From assembly GCF_000208865.1 (NCBI RefSeq), contig NC_018396.1, positions 6,194,514-6,258,513 of the forward strand: 64,000 bases of DNA, given 5' to 3'. Below the pieces are notes generated by a model. The model was not told the DNA's origin and did no database searches. It saw only the letters and a list, made by a program, of their open reading frames with translations. A program made the position numbers and the translations under genes. The first letter of the stretch is position 1, and each line of letters begins with the position of its first letter. The stretch comes from Neospora caninum Liverpool (Eukaryota > Apicomplexa > Conoidasida > Eucoccidiorida > Sarcocystidae). Positions 10,924-22,040 of the stretch are shown piece after piece.

Positions 10924-13900
10924 TTTCCCCCTTCGGCCGCCCGGCCGCTTCCCCAGTCTCTTCACGCAGCAAAGTCGTCGCTCTGCCTGGAGATTTCTCT
11001 TCCGGCCCCGCGTCGCTGCGGAAAACGAGCCCGAACGCCGACGAGAAAACAGCAACAGCTCCCCACTGAGTCTCCGTGCGTTATTCAGCCCAGTGTACAC
11101 GGTCAGTTTCCTTCCCCGACGTTTCTGAACAAAGCGATATGTTTTTTGTTTTCTAGCCTAGACACTTTGCAGGTTATAGAAGGCGAGCAGCCTCCGAATT
11201 AGAGCACGAAGAGGAGGTGCGCGAGGGCCGGCGGAGCCTGGAGGAGCGTGGCTACCCCAGTGTCTCACAGCCGGAGAAAAAGCTCTGGAAAATCGAGGCG
11301 AGAAAATGGGAAAGGAAGGAAAACTGGACGACAGATAGCCGGCGAGAGAGACAAACTGCAGGATGAAGGCAAAAGGAACAGACGCAAAAAAAGAGGGGGG
11401 AGAAAACGTCCCCCCCCCTCACGAGGATTTGAATCGCTGTCTGGCGCGCGCGCACTGCGCTTCGACGCCACTTGGCGTGTGCAAAGCAGAAGAAGATTGC
11501 CTCAAAACGAAGGATCAAGTGCGATGAAAGCGAGAGAGTGATAATAACGACCAGTCAAAAAATCCAGCAACGGCGGGTTACAGAGCCTGCGACCGCCGTC
11601 AGCACCGGCGGAAGGCGAGGGGGGGTTACACAGACTGTGTTGCTGATTGGGCTCTGGAAGTGGGAGATAACACAACGATTGAAAAGAAAAGGACGAGGGA
11701 CACGAGAAACCTTTTCTGCCTGCTGGAAACCCTGTAGTCAGTGACGAGGTCGAGGGGGGCGGATCACACCTTTCTCGCAAGAGACGCGAGCATCACGAGT
11801 TCCCCGAGGCGTCCAAGCACAACCGTTCCAGAACTCTGCTGGTCCCACTCGCTTCTCTCGGTGAAGAAAACACTGTAAACGGCGGTCCAAAGGCGACAGA
11901 ACCCTGCTTTCCAGATACAGAACAGCCAGGCGCCGGGACACGTAAAAAACGCATGCAGCGGAGTCCGTGTTTCGGCGCTGTCACGCCACGCACGCGCTGA
12001 GTTCTCCCGCCGTCCATTCCCGCTCTGTCCCTCTGTGTGGATGAGCACAGAGCAGTGAAAGGGGCGCACACAGAAATCCCGGAAAGAAGCAACGTATGAA
12101 AAACAAAGTTCAGAGAGATGGTTTTTCCTCCCCAAAAAGTCGCCACGCGGTGAAGGGTTCCCCCCCAGGCCTGCTTTGCGAAGCCGCTGAGGCGACAGTC
12201 ACACACGCCCGCGTCTCACGATTTTCCGCTGGTGTCCTTTGCAGTTTTCTGTGTCCGTGGCGGAGCAATAAGCGAGGCACGTGGCAGGACGCGCTCAAAA
12301 AAGACGACTCCACAGGGCCCACAGTGCTTGCGGCTATGTTGGCGGGGCGGCACAGAAGGCGAGTTTTTCGCGTGTGTGTGCTCCTCACGGAGAGACAGCG
12401 AGCCTATAACCGACCTTAAAAACTATCACGGTAAAAAAGGGAACACGTGACCAGAGACTTCGGAGAACGGCTGACTCGTGGATGGAGTCTCAAGTCATAG
12501 CTCTGGATGCACAAAGCAGAGCCGAGGGGAGCAGAGCAGCCACCCTCATGCCGTCCGCTTTTTCTCTCGCGATGTGCCACTGTCACCGTTTCTCTCGAAT
12601 ATCGCTCGCCGACAGAATAGGCGGACAACTGGTCCCTCACCTGAGAGTGGCTCCGGGCTCTGGGACGTGCCCAGAAACCGTTTACGCGAACACCCCTGAA
12701 AACCAGCAACACGGGGAATCCGAGCCCCGCAATGCTGGGCACCTCAGTTCCGCATACGCACAACGACGGGTTTTCGGTCGTGCGAAGAAGACAGAAAAGG
12801 CACAGAGATGCCCCTTATTCCCTCAATATGATCAGCCCATCCAGCAAAGCTGTCGCAGCTGAGCATTTTGCAGACTCATCCAGGTAGGGAGGAACAGGTG
12901 AGCGTGGGCGGTGGGAAAACGCGCGATCTACCACAGCGGGAGAAAAGCGACTTTCTGCGGGCTGTTAGCCTCTGCGGTAACGTTCTTTCATCGATTGAAT
13001 GGCCCCAGAAGCTATCGATGTGCTTGAACACATCACGTGAAACGACAGCAAACTTTGCGAGACAGCCCAGTTGGACGCCATGGTTTTTTTCCTCAGCAGG
13101 TGTTCTTCTCCAAACCGAAAGGCTGACAGCGCAGGCTCGCGAATGCCTTCGGAAACCCGCCCGCCGGTTAAACTCTTTCAGGCCAAGGAATCCGAAAGAA
13201 CAGATCGACCAGGAGTCTGAAAGCTTGTCCCCTGTTAGGTGACCGTACAGCAAACGGACGCTCTGTGTGTCGTTCTGTATTGAACTGCATGCATATGGAT
13301 AACACAGTGATCGTGTGTGGAGTGGCGTTCGCAAAGACAAGGACAAGCGAGACTCGCAGACACGTACGCACTCAAGAATCGTGATCCCCGAATCTCTTAT
13401 GGGGACGGGGAAACGGAGAGCCTGTGTTTGCAATAAACGACCTCAGTCATAAAGAAGTTCGGACGAAAAAAAATGGTAGATGCAGGAACGAAAAGCGCCT
13501 TGCGGTAACAAGCAGCAGCTGGAGAGTCTGAGTACCGCCACGTTTCCGTCATTTCGCGCAAAAGGATCGCTAGTGCGTTGCTGGCGTCGATAGAGAGGCC
13601 TTTCTCTCTCGGACGCCTACCAGAGAGCACTACGCTACAGCAAGAGACGTTTTCCCATTGGGTGTCTGTGGGTAGCTCTTCACTTTCCGCCCAACAAACA
13701 TCGTTGCGTACCGGAAATCATTCGCAGTGGAAAAGAGAGCAGCCCATCTCATCGCCGCTGTGGTGTGTAGACCACGGCAACTCCGGCCGACCCCCGGTTT
13801 ACTTGCGTACACTAGATAGGCCGAGAGCATTTTACGTAGCGTAACTCGGGAGTGGGTGCTGTCCGGTTCCGAGCTTTTCGCTGCGCAGTCGAGAACACAG

Positions 13901-16573
13901 AGAAAAACTCCAGAAAGAAGCGCACTCAGCTCTTTCGTCCGGTGGGCACTGGGCAGAATTCGTCGAGCAGACGCGTTCCGTTGGGCGTCACTTCTGAACC
14001 GCTTCCCGTGAAGGCCTGGATCGAGCGCTCGGGTTCCTCTCTGTGGCAAATCGACTTCTCTTTCCCTCGGCTACCGAGCTGGCGGGTGCGGCCGTCAACG
14101 TGAAGAAAGCGCGAGGTAATCTGGCATGTTTGAACAGGTCATTTTGACGGGGGTACGTCTGATGTCTCTTTTAGACCTCGGAAAATGATCCGCCGTCACT
14201 CTGTACCTGTGTTTCCCAAAAGACTCGTAGCAACCGAGTCGCACCTCCGTGAACCGTTCAGACGTCCCCCGCGTCCTTCACTGTCTCGTCAGAAGAAACA
14301 GATCTTCGCGCTTTGCTGGTTTCGGTTCTCCGTACACATGCATGCAACACTGTTTTGCAAAATATGTCTTGGCTAGTTCGAGCAAAGCCTCCAGGCACTG
14401 TCTGGTGTTTGTGTCACACGACGAGACTGGCTGCGTGGGCCCCGTACAGCTGCACTGACAGAGTCCCTTCGGGGGCGTGTAAGACGCTCTTCTCAGTCCT
14501 GTGCTCCTCGTACAAAAACCTCTCAAAACGTCTGGACATTCACTTGGCACTCTGACTGTTGGCGGCAGACTGTTCTTCGAGTTGCAAACGCGGCTCCGAC
14601 CTACATCTCGGCGTTCAGCGATCGTGTGCACGATACGCGCGTTTCGCTACAGGGGCACTCTTCACTAGCTTCCACCCGCAGCGCGCTAAACAGTGCGTGT
14701 GCTAGACGACAAACTGGACATCGAAACATGCACAAGTCACTGCAGACGCTCCCGTACACCTGCGTCTCCAGAGCTATCCCCAGAAACACATTCTTCCGTC
14801 AGTTCTCCGGCGGGACAGAACCGAGAGTCTCTGTGTAAGCGTTTTCCACAGCGGAGCACACCTGTCTTGACGAGCTAAAAGCCTCCGGCGGGTGAGCAAG
14901 GAAGAAAGTCGGCAGGACGGCGCCTAAAAAACTAGTCGCAAGCGATCAAAGTCTTTCCCATTCGGTCACGCGCTCCGCTAGAAACAGAAGAGCCTCCCCT
15001 CGCCATCCGTTCTCCTTTTTCTGCAGACCTCAGCCCACTACTCCGCTTGTGGGCATGGCGGCACAGACAGCTGACGGGGCCTAGAGAAGCAAAAGGAAAA
15101 CCAGCCTGCACAGCGGAGTGGCGAATCGGCGAAAATGCCACAGAAATCCAAACACGTGAGAGTCAACACGCCGCACGCCGCGCACAGCAACTGGGCGAGG
15201 TCTTCTGGGCCACAAGAGAGCGTTTCCGTCTCCGTTCTCTTTCTCGTTCGGAGTGGTCTGTGGTTTTTCCAGACGTTTTCAACAGAGAAATCACTTCTGC
15301 CGTTCTCGACGGCCCTTTGTGGCGACACCCCCCTTCTTTTTCCACCGGGAGTCCGGCGCGGAAAACAGCGACTTGTCGCTCGCTTTTTCAGCAGCGAGAG
15401 TGGCGGCGCATTTGGCTGTGCGCATTCCGCTCGGCCCCATGCCCCTCTCGGCCAGTTCGTGGAAAGAGACATGTGAGGGCTACGTCAAAGCAGCAGGCCT
15501 GGTTTGTGCGTCTTTGCCCTTTTATCCGGACGAACCGTTTCCCTCAACTACTGTGTTGCACTTTCTGCGCACGTTTCGCGCGCGGTGCGGATTCGCCTGC
15601 GAAAAGCGCAGGATCCCAACGAGACGTGTCTTCTCTTTTCTCCCTCGTCGCCCGCGAAAAAGTTTTGGTGTTTTGGACCACTCCAGACTCGCGCTCTGGC
15701 GCCTGCGCGGATCAGCGCAGGACGGCCTCGGCTGCCTCCTTTTTTCAGATCCTTGGAGCCGTCGAACGCCCGCTGCGGAAGAAAAGGTAAAAGATCGGGA
15801 GGGCGACCGGGAACTCGCGCGGGGCGCTGAACGCGCCTTCTGAGGCCTTGTACAGCAACATCTGTCTTTTTCGCTTTGCCTCGCTCCTCCTTCCGACCTC
15901 ACCCTCCTCAGCGAGAAGCGAAGTGCCCCAGAATCTCCGGCTAGCCACGCGTGAGACGGGAAGAAGCAGAAAAGCAGAGGACGCGGGATGCCACAAAGGC
16001 AAGCAAAGCTCTGTCTGGAGAGTCGAAAAAAGAAAGGAGCGAGAGAGACACGCGGAGCGCGCTCCGGGCGGAAAGCGCACGGCTCAAGACTGCTCTTGCC
16101 GAGAGGCCCCGGCGACTGCTTTCCTCTCATCGATACCTCACACGGTGACCTCGCCCTGCCCTCAGCGTCTGTCTGTCTGTCTGTAAACCTCCACTGCTCT
16201 CTTCCTCGTGATTTCGCCCCCCCTCGCTTTGCACCCATCTCGGCCTTTGGCCCTTGCGGTCTCCGTCCTTCTGCGCGCATCCGTCCCGTTTTTTGCTTCC
16301 CTCCGACCACTCCCCTCTTCTTGGGGATCTGACCGATCTCTGTCGCCGATGGGTCACCTGTAGTGTCACGCTCCACTTCCTCTCTCACCTTGTCTTCTCC
16401 GGTCTTCTCTGCTCCGTCGTCCGCTGCACGTCTGCTTCGCTCTCTCTGATCCCTTCTGTCCTGATTGATCACCTCAAAGAAGAGTAGTCTTCTGCGTCCA
16501 AAACCGCTCGCGGGCCCCGCGCCGGCGCTGCCTGTTCGCTCTTTTTCGACTTTTGCGTTCTCGTCTGCCTCGC
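10924..16573. other. 5.6 kb head-to-head intergenic region
   Basis: Separates the divergent starts of the minus-strand nucleotidyltransferase (10923) and the plus-strand PrsW-like gene (16574), so it should hold both promoters and 5' UTRs. Reading frames here are short, overlap on both strands and show no family motif or consistent splice-linked coding. The 16.0-16.5 kb part is pyrimidine-rich on the plus strand, as is usual for a 5' leader. I see no rRNA or convincing tRNA gene. Confidence 0.6.
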
Positions 16574-17306
16574 ATGCGCTCCTTCACCATGTCTTCGAGT
16601 GTCTCCTCTTCTCCCTCTCCTCGCTGTCCCGCCTCTCCTGGCGCCTCGCCCCAGGGCGCACAGCCCGCGCCTTTCCATGTCTCTGCTTCGCCCCCGTCGG
16701 GGTGGCCTCACACCGGCGCGACTCCGTCTCCAACTCCGCAGAGTCCGGCGTCTCTCTCCCGCCCGCTCTACTTGCCGCCTCCGTACCTCGGTCACAACGC
16801 GACAGAGAACCCGCATGCCCCTACCGTACCTCCCGCGCAGTCGCCCCACAATGGAGACACCACGGACGCGAGAGAGGCCGACGACGTCCAGGGCTGTCTC
16901 TGCTGCCTGCGCTCCTTCTCGCCCACTCTCTTCATCGCTGCGGTCTTGGGCACCTGGACCTTTGCTGGCGGCGTGGCCGGAGAAATCGTGCTTGCCTTCG
17001 CGACTCTCCCTGCAATGTTCATGGTATACGGGTAAGCCTGCCGTCGTCTTCTCACCTCGGTTCCAATAGACAGTTCCAGTCCTGGTCTTCATCGACGCAT
17101 CCGCATACCTACACACTCATACACATATATATATATATATTCGTGTACGTGTGCCTAAACACTTGCATATATCATTTCGCGAATTCGCGATTCGGTCTTC
17201 CCCATCGTAAGCACACGCCTCGCCCACAAGTGCCCAGACTATGCTTGTAAGCATATGTTTCTAGGCTTTTCGACTCTCAACTTTTGAAGAACACATATCT
17301 ATATCT

Positions 17307-17337
<31 letters not shown>

Positions 17338-20300
17338 TATATAGACTTGACTCCTCATTTTAAGCAGAACTGTAGTTTATCGGGACTGAAGTCGGCCTAA
17401 TCAGTTAAAAGGTTTGTTCAGCCACTGGTTCACCATCAACTACCTTGTTTCGACTATATATTTTTGCATATTGATGTATTTGGACATCTGCTTACCGAAT
17501 GATGCAGGTGACTCTGCCGTTTCGAGGTGTTTGGCGATCGCTTGATATGCGTACCGCGCAGTCTCTGTTTCTATCGCTATGTTTCTCCGTTGGCAGCTAT
17601 CCGTATGTACCATTGTGTCTATGCCCGGTCATGCATCTACGCATATCTGATACATATTTTTATTGTATGTATGCTGTGTTCCTCCTTCCATTTTTCACTG
17701 ATCTTTTGCGTCCTTGAAGCGTTTTTCATCCTTTTGCTGCGGGTTTTTGCATGCAGACTGTATGCATCCGCGAAGGCCCGGAGTCTTTCTGGACTGTGTC
17801 TGCTGGAGTTCTTCTGGCTAGGGGCCTTCCTCTCGGTGTGCATCGCCATGTGTTTGGAGCTCGTGGCCAACGCGACTCTGTACAGTACCTTTCTCTCTTG
17901 CCTCCCTCCGCTCCCCTCGTCCTCTTCTTCTCTGATTCCTGGCTTTGCTTCCGGCGACTTCTTGAACGCGCTCGCTTCCGCGCCTGCCGGCGTCCCTCGT
18001 TATTCCGCTGACTCGCCGTCTCTCCTCGAGCCTGAGGACTCCTCTGCGCATGCGCCTGCTTCTCCTCTCTCTTCTGCCTTTTCCGCCTCTCCGCCCCCGC
18101 TGTCTCTCCTTGAGATGCTGCTCTCGTGGACACCCGCGCCACTGCTCGCCCCTCTGTCTCTCCCCTTTTCCTTTCCTTTGTCTGCATCCACACAGCCGCA
18201 CGCGTGCCTCCAAACCCCGCAAACTGCGCTGCTCACTGGCACCTCAGCAGACTCGGTGTCTTCCTCTCCCTTCTCTGCTCCTCTCTCTGCGTTCTCCGTT
18301 TCGCCAGACTCCACGAGCTGGGGGTGGCCAGGGCTTTTCTCTCGACTGACGGAGAGAGTGCATGAGATCGGCAGCTTGCCCACGCTAGGCTGTTCCCTCA
18401 GCCTTGTTGCATGTAAGGAGGAAACGAGGACGCTTGGAGGGCGTTCCTCACTCGCCCCAACCTTTCCGCCTCTCGGCAGCGTCCACGCGTCAACAGACAC
18501 GCGCCCGTGACTGCCAAAGCGTTTTCTCTGCTCGAGGCTCTTTCTCTCCCGGTTTCTGCGCGCGTCATTTCTTTTGTTGTGGATTCCACGGAGATGTCCT
18601 GAGGCTGTGCCCGAACCCCAGGAGTCTGGACCGATCGACAGAAAACGGTGTGCTGTGTGCACCTCACAAGCTTCTGTCGATTTATTCGTGTGTTTCCTCG
18701 CGCCACACACAACGCGTGTGTGCCGTCTTCGCGCTCCCCAGCGCCCGACTGTGTTCTCTTTGTCGCTCTCCGAGTCTCCGCCCGCTGCCTCTCGATCTTT
18801 ACAGGTGCCGTTTCCGCTGGAAAACGCGTGCGAGAAGCGTCGCTCTTGGGACCGCGCTTGTGCGTTGATCTCCCTGCATCCCTCTGTCTCGATGCTTTGC
18901 GTGCGCTCTGTCGTGTGTCTGCTGTCTCAGTCATGATCTTGTGTGTGGGCCTCGTGGAGGAGTTCGCGAAACTCGTCGTTCTGCATCGGCTGCAAGTGCA
19001 TACCCCAGCGGCTCTGGCCGCGACAGGCGCAGAAGCGGCGTCGGAGCAGCGAGGCGCGAACTGCTGCACGCCCTGCTGGACGCGACGCGCCGCGCACCCC
19101 GTGGGCGTCTGCCTCGCCGGGTGTGCAGCTGGAGCCGGGTAAGCGCGAGAGAACAAGCGGGACGAAATTGGAAACAGGAGAGAAAGACGCGAGGAAGTGA
19201 AGCACGGACACGAGACAGAGGTCTAGAAGGCCCCGCGGGCGGAGCCTGTGCGCGTGCCGGGTCCGAGTCAGGGGAGAGTGAGACAGAAACTTTGCCGTAC
19301 GAGTGCGAGGTTGCGGGAGGAGAAAACAGCTAGAGGAGAGAGAGCACGTGTTTTGAAACACACGGGGAAGGGAGGCAACCGCGGCGCGCAGAGCGCCCTT
19401 CCCTGACTGAGGCAAAGGAGTGAGAGACGCACAAAATAGACAAACAAGGCGTCCTTTTCGTCTCTTTCTCAGATTCGCCATGGCGGAGAACATCAGCTAC
19501 ACGTTAGGGCGCCGAGGGTTTTTCGCGGAGCACCTGATCGTCGCCCTCGTCCGGTGAGTTGCGGACTCGACTCGTCGGTTCCGCCTTTTTTTCGCTCCAC
19601 GCTGTGGGGCCCCGGGCTCGTCCGCCTCGGGACCGTGCCTCCCCGTCCTTCTCGCATGGCTGTCTTGTGTTTCTTCCAGTTCGTCTCTCACTCTTTGCCT
19701 CTGCGTGCGTTCCTCGCCGCCTGTCTCTGCTCTTCCAGGGCCTTCACCGCAGTGCCGACCCACATCGCAAACTCAGGCATGGCGGCGGCGAACTTGGCGC
19801 TGGCCTGGTACTCGGAGTGTTCATTTCCGGCTGTCTCTCTCTCCTCTTCCCTCGCGTCGCATCAGCAGCCTCTCATTTCGACTTCGTCTCCGTTCTCTCC
19901 GCGTGTCCGCTTTTGGGCGCAGCTTCTGCCCTCGCTGCTGACTCCGTCGCTGCTTCACGGGACCTACGACGCGGCGTTGCGACTCTCTGCTGCGTACGCG
20001 CAGCCCAGCGCGGCGGGAGACGACAACGCCGCAGTTGTCGCGTCTGTTTTCCTTCTCGTCTCCCTCCTCGCTTGGCTTCTCACGCTGCTCCTCTTCTGGA
20101 AGAAGTGGAGAAGCGTGCGCGACTTGCCGACCTTCGGCGCGGCTTCTCGCGGCCTCTCGTCCGATCTCAGTCGCGTCTACCCCGCGGGGCCGGCCTGGTC
20201 TGCGGACCCTCGCGTGCACTGGAGCGTCGCCCAGATGCCGGTGCCGCTGTCCACGTATGCGCCCCAGAACTCCCCTTTCTTCCACGGGCATGCAGGAGCG

Positions 20301-20570
20301 GTTCCTTTCTACTCCCCCTTCGCGGTCGCCCCAGCGTTCCCCTTTGGTAGCCCCGCGGCGAGTGGAGCGGAGGCAGGCGTCCGGGCTGACGTCCTGGTGT
20401 GGGAAGAGCGGAGACGCCAGGCCAACATGGGCGGTCTGGGGGCTCCCAGACCGCGTGCGTTGTCTCCGGCTCCGCTTCCAGAGTCGGGGCATGCAGCGAC
20501 AAGCGCCGCGCGGCCCATGGCAGGCGGAGAGAGAGGCGAGGGACGCGAGGAGACAGATCGATCGCAGTAG
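16574..20570 (+). CDS. PrsW-like intramembrane protease family protein
   Basis: Five exons, all phases agreeing: 16574-17031, 17757-18412, 18931-19138, 19473-19553, 19739-20570, giving 744 aa. The ATG at 16589 (context CACCATG) is an equally good start. Residues 1-110 are Ser/Pro-rich and probably cytosolic. Hydrophobic segments follow at about 120-150 and 165-195, then an insert of about 170 residues rich in Ser, Pro and Leu. The PrsW/CPBP-type motifs come in order: E381-E382-x-x-K385 (GLVEEFAK), GFAMAEN with E446-N447, H476 (PTHIANSG), and H541 with D545 (LLHGTYDAAL). A last hydrophobic helix (VASVFLLVSLLAWLLTLLLF) is followed by a basic stretch and a Pro/Ser/Gly tail. In bacteria PrsW performs site-1 cleavage of a membrane anti-sigma factor; the substrate and compartment here are unknown. 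A divergent non-protease relative remains possible. Confidence 0.8.
17294..17343. repeat. (ATATCT)n-(AT)n compound microsatellite
   Basis: ATATCT units running into pure AT, in the first intron (17032-17756) of the PrsW-like gene. A shorter AT run sits near 17128-17141 in the same intron. Confidence 0.9.
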
Positions 20571-21277
20571 CGCAGTCAGTTCTGTTCCTGCACTGGAAGA
20601 GACGGGGAGGCAAGAAGGCCGGAGAGAAACAGAGCGGGGACAAAACAGAGGAAACAGAAACGAGGGGCGAGCAGGAGAGAGGACGGAATGGACTGGCAGC
20701 AAGCGGGAGAGAAGAGCGGTCGGGGGAAGAAGGGAGACGTGCACGGGACGAACGCAGATTCTGCGAGTCTTGGAGAGAGTTCCTTCTCCCTGTGCGTGAA
20801 ATCAGACCCCAGAAGATCAGCGCTCGTGTGCTGTACGTGAATCTGGGTCTTTTCCGTGGGCCGTCCTCCGTGTTTTTTGTGGCTCTGCGCACTTCGCGGT
20901 GACTGCCTCGATTGTCCGTTTTCCCCGGCGTGGAGGCATTTCAAACCTGCGCATGCATCAAGAGGTAAATTGAGACGTGCGTGCTTTGCGTGGACAGTGG
21001 GATGTGCCGACCGGCGTGGTGTGCTGGCTGTGTCACGCTCTCGCCTTTTCAATATTTTTTCGGGACGACACCGACAAACAGCTCAAGTTGCGGTTGCAAA
21101 CAAGTTCTTCTCCCGTCGGGCTGACTCTCGAGCGACCGCATTCCTCTCTCTGCTCACGCTCTCTTGGCCGTGGCGGCTAAATGTCACTGCATGCACTCAA
21201 AACGGCGAAGCATGCGGGGTGCATGGAGCCCCGAGTCCTCTGTCCGTTTCGGTCCTCATCTATCTCGAAGGAAAGAT

Positions 21278-21333
21278 GTATATACATATATATATATATG
21301 AATATAAATATTATGTATATATATATATATACA
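21278..21333. repeat. AT-rich microsatellite
   Basis: Two (AT)n blocks separated by a short AT-rich spacer, in 3' intergenic DNA. Confidence 0.85.
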
Positions 21334-21619
21334 GGTGGGGGAAAATATGTGGTGCCTGCAATTCTCTCCGAGTCGATGAAGACTCAGCCGTTGCGGTAGA
21401 CCTGCGGAGTCGATGGGGACTCATTCCTTCTGCTGTAGCACGCAAATCGAATTCTCATAGAACATTCTCTGGAACTGTCTTCATTGCAAGCAGGGTGGGC
21501 GTCTCGCACATTTCAGACCCGCAAACAGAAAACCAGTTTTTGAGATGCGAACCTGAAGAGCCAGCGCGACTTCTGCCCACGCTTCCACTCCTCCCTCCAC
21601 TCATATAACCCCAGGCATG

Positions 21620-21765
21620 CACATACATACGGTAAATATATATGTAAATGAGGATGTATCCACATATATAAATATATATCGATATGTATAAGACATCCAC
21701 AGCATATATATATATATATATATCTGTATATATCGACCCCATGTACATGCATACATATGTATCCA
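21620..21765. repeat. AT-rich repeat cluster
   Basis: Several short (AT)n and ATAC-type blocks, the longest near 21703-21730, in the same intergenic interval. Confidence 0.75.
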
Positions 21766-22040
21766 TATATTTTGTAAGCATATGAGAGCCTGGTTGCAGT
21801 ATATTTACTTGTTCGCCTGTCCCCAGAGATTTCCCTGACAACCCGGCTGAGAATTCCAGGAGACTCTTGCGTGGCTGTTTTGGCTCGGTCTGGCTATCTT
21901 CGCTGGAAAGTTGCAGCACGGGGCCTGCTCGCCTCTTTGCATGCCTTTTGCGGCCTGCGTCGTCTCTGCTTTCCCATCTCCGAGAGGACGCGGGGCGGTA
22001 AGGAAACGGAGGGGAGGCGCGCGCGGAAGCGAGCAAAGTG

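Larger units (their letters stand above)
20571..22040. other. Tail-to-tail intergenic region with AT repeats
   Basis: Lies between the stop codons of the convergent PrsW-like gene (20570) and the unrecognised minus-strand gene (22041). It should contain both 3' UTRs. Beyond AT-rich repeats I see nothing coding. Confidence 0.6.

Noticed and set aside
11400..11480. tRNA-like B-box sequence (GATTCAAATCC on the minus strand)
   Set aside because: The T-stem does not pair correctly, and there is no acceptor stem or 3' end consistent with a tRNA cloverleaf.
12482..12862. 126-codon plus-strand frame with an ATG
   Set aside because: No recognisable family, no splice partners, and codon content like the rest of the interval. 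A small gene cannot be excluded but is not supported.
15047..16472. Frames of 200-316 codons on both strands
   Set aside because: They overlap each other, encode Arg/Ser-rich sequence without motifs, and lie in the presumed leader region of the PrsW-like gene.
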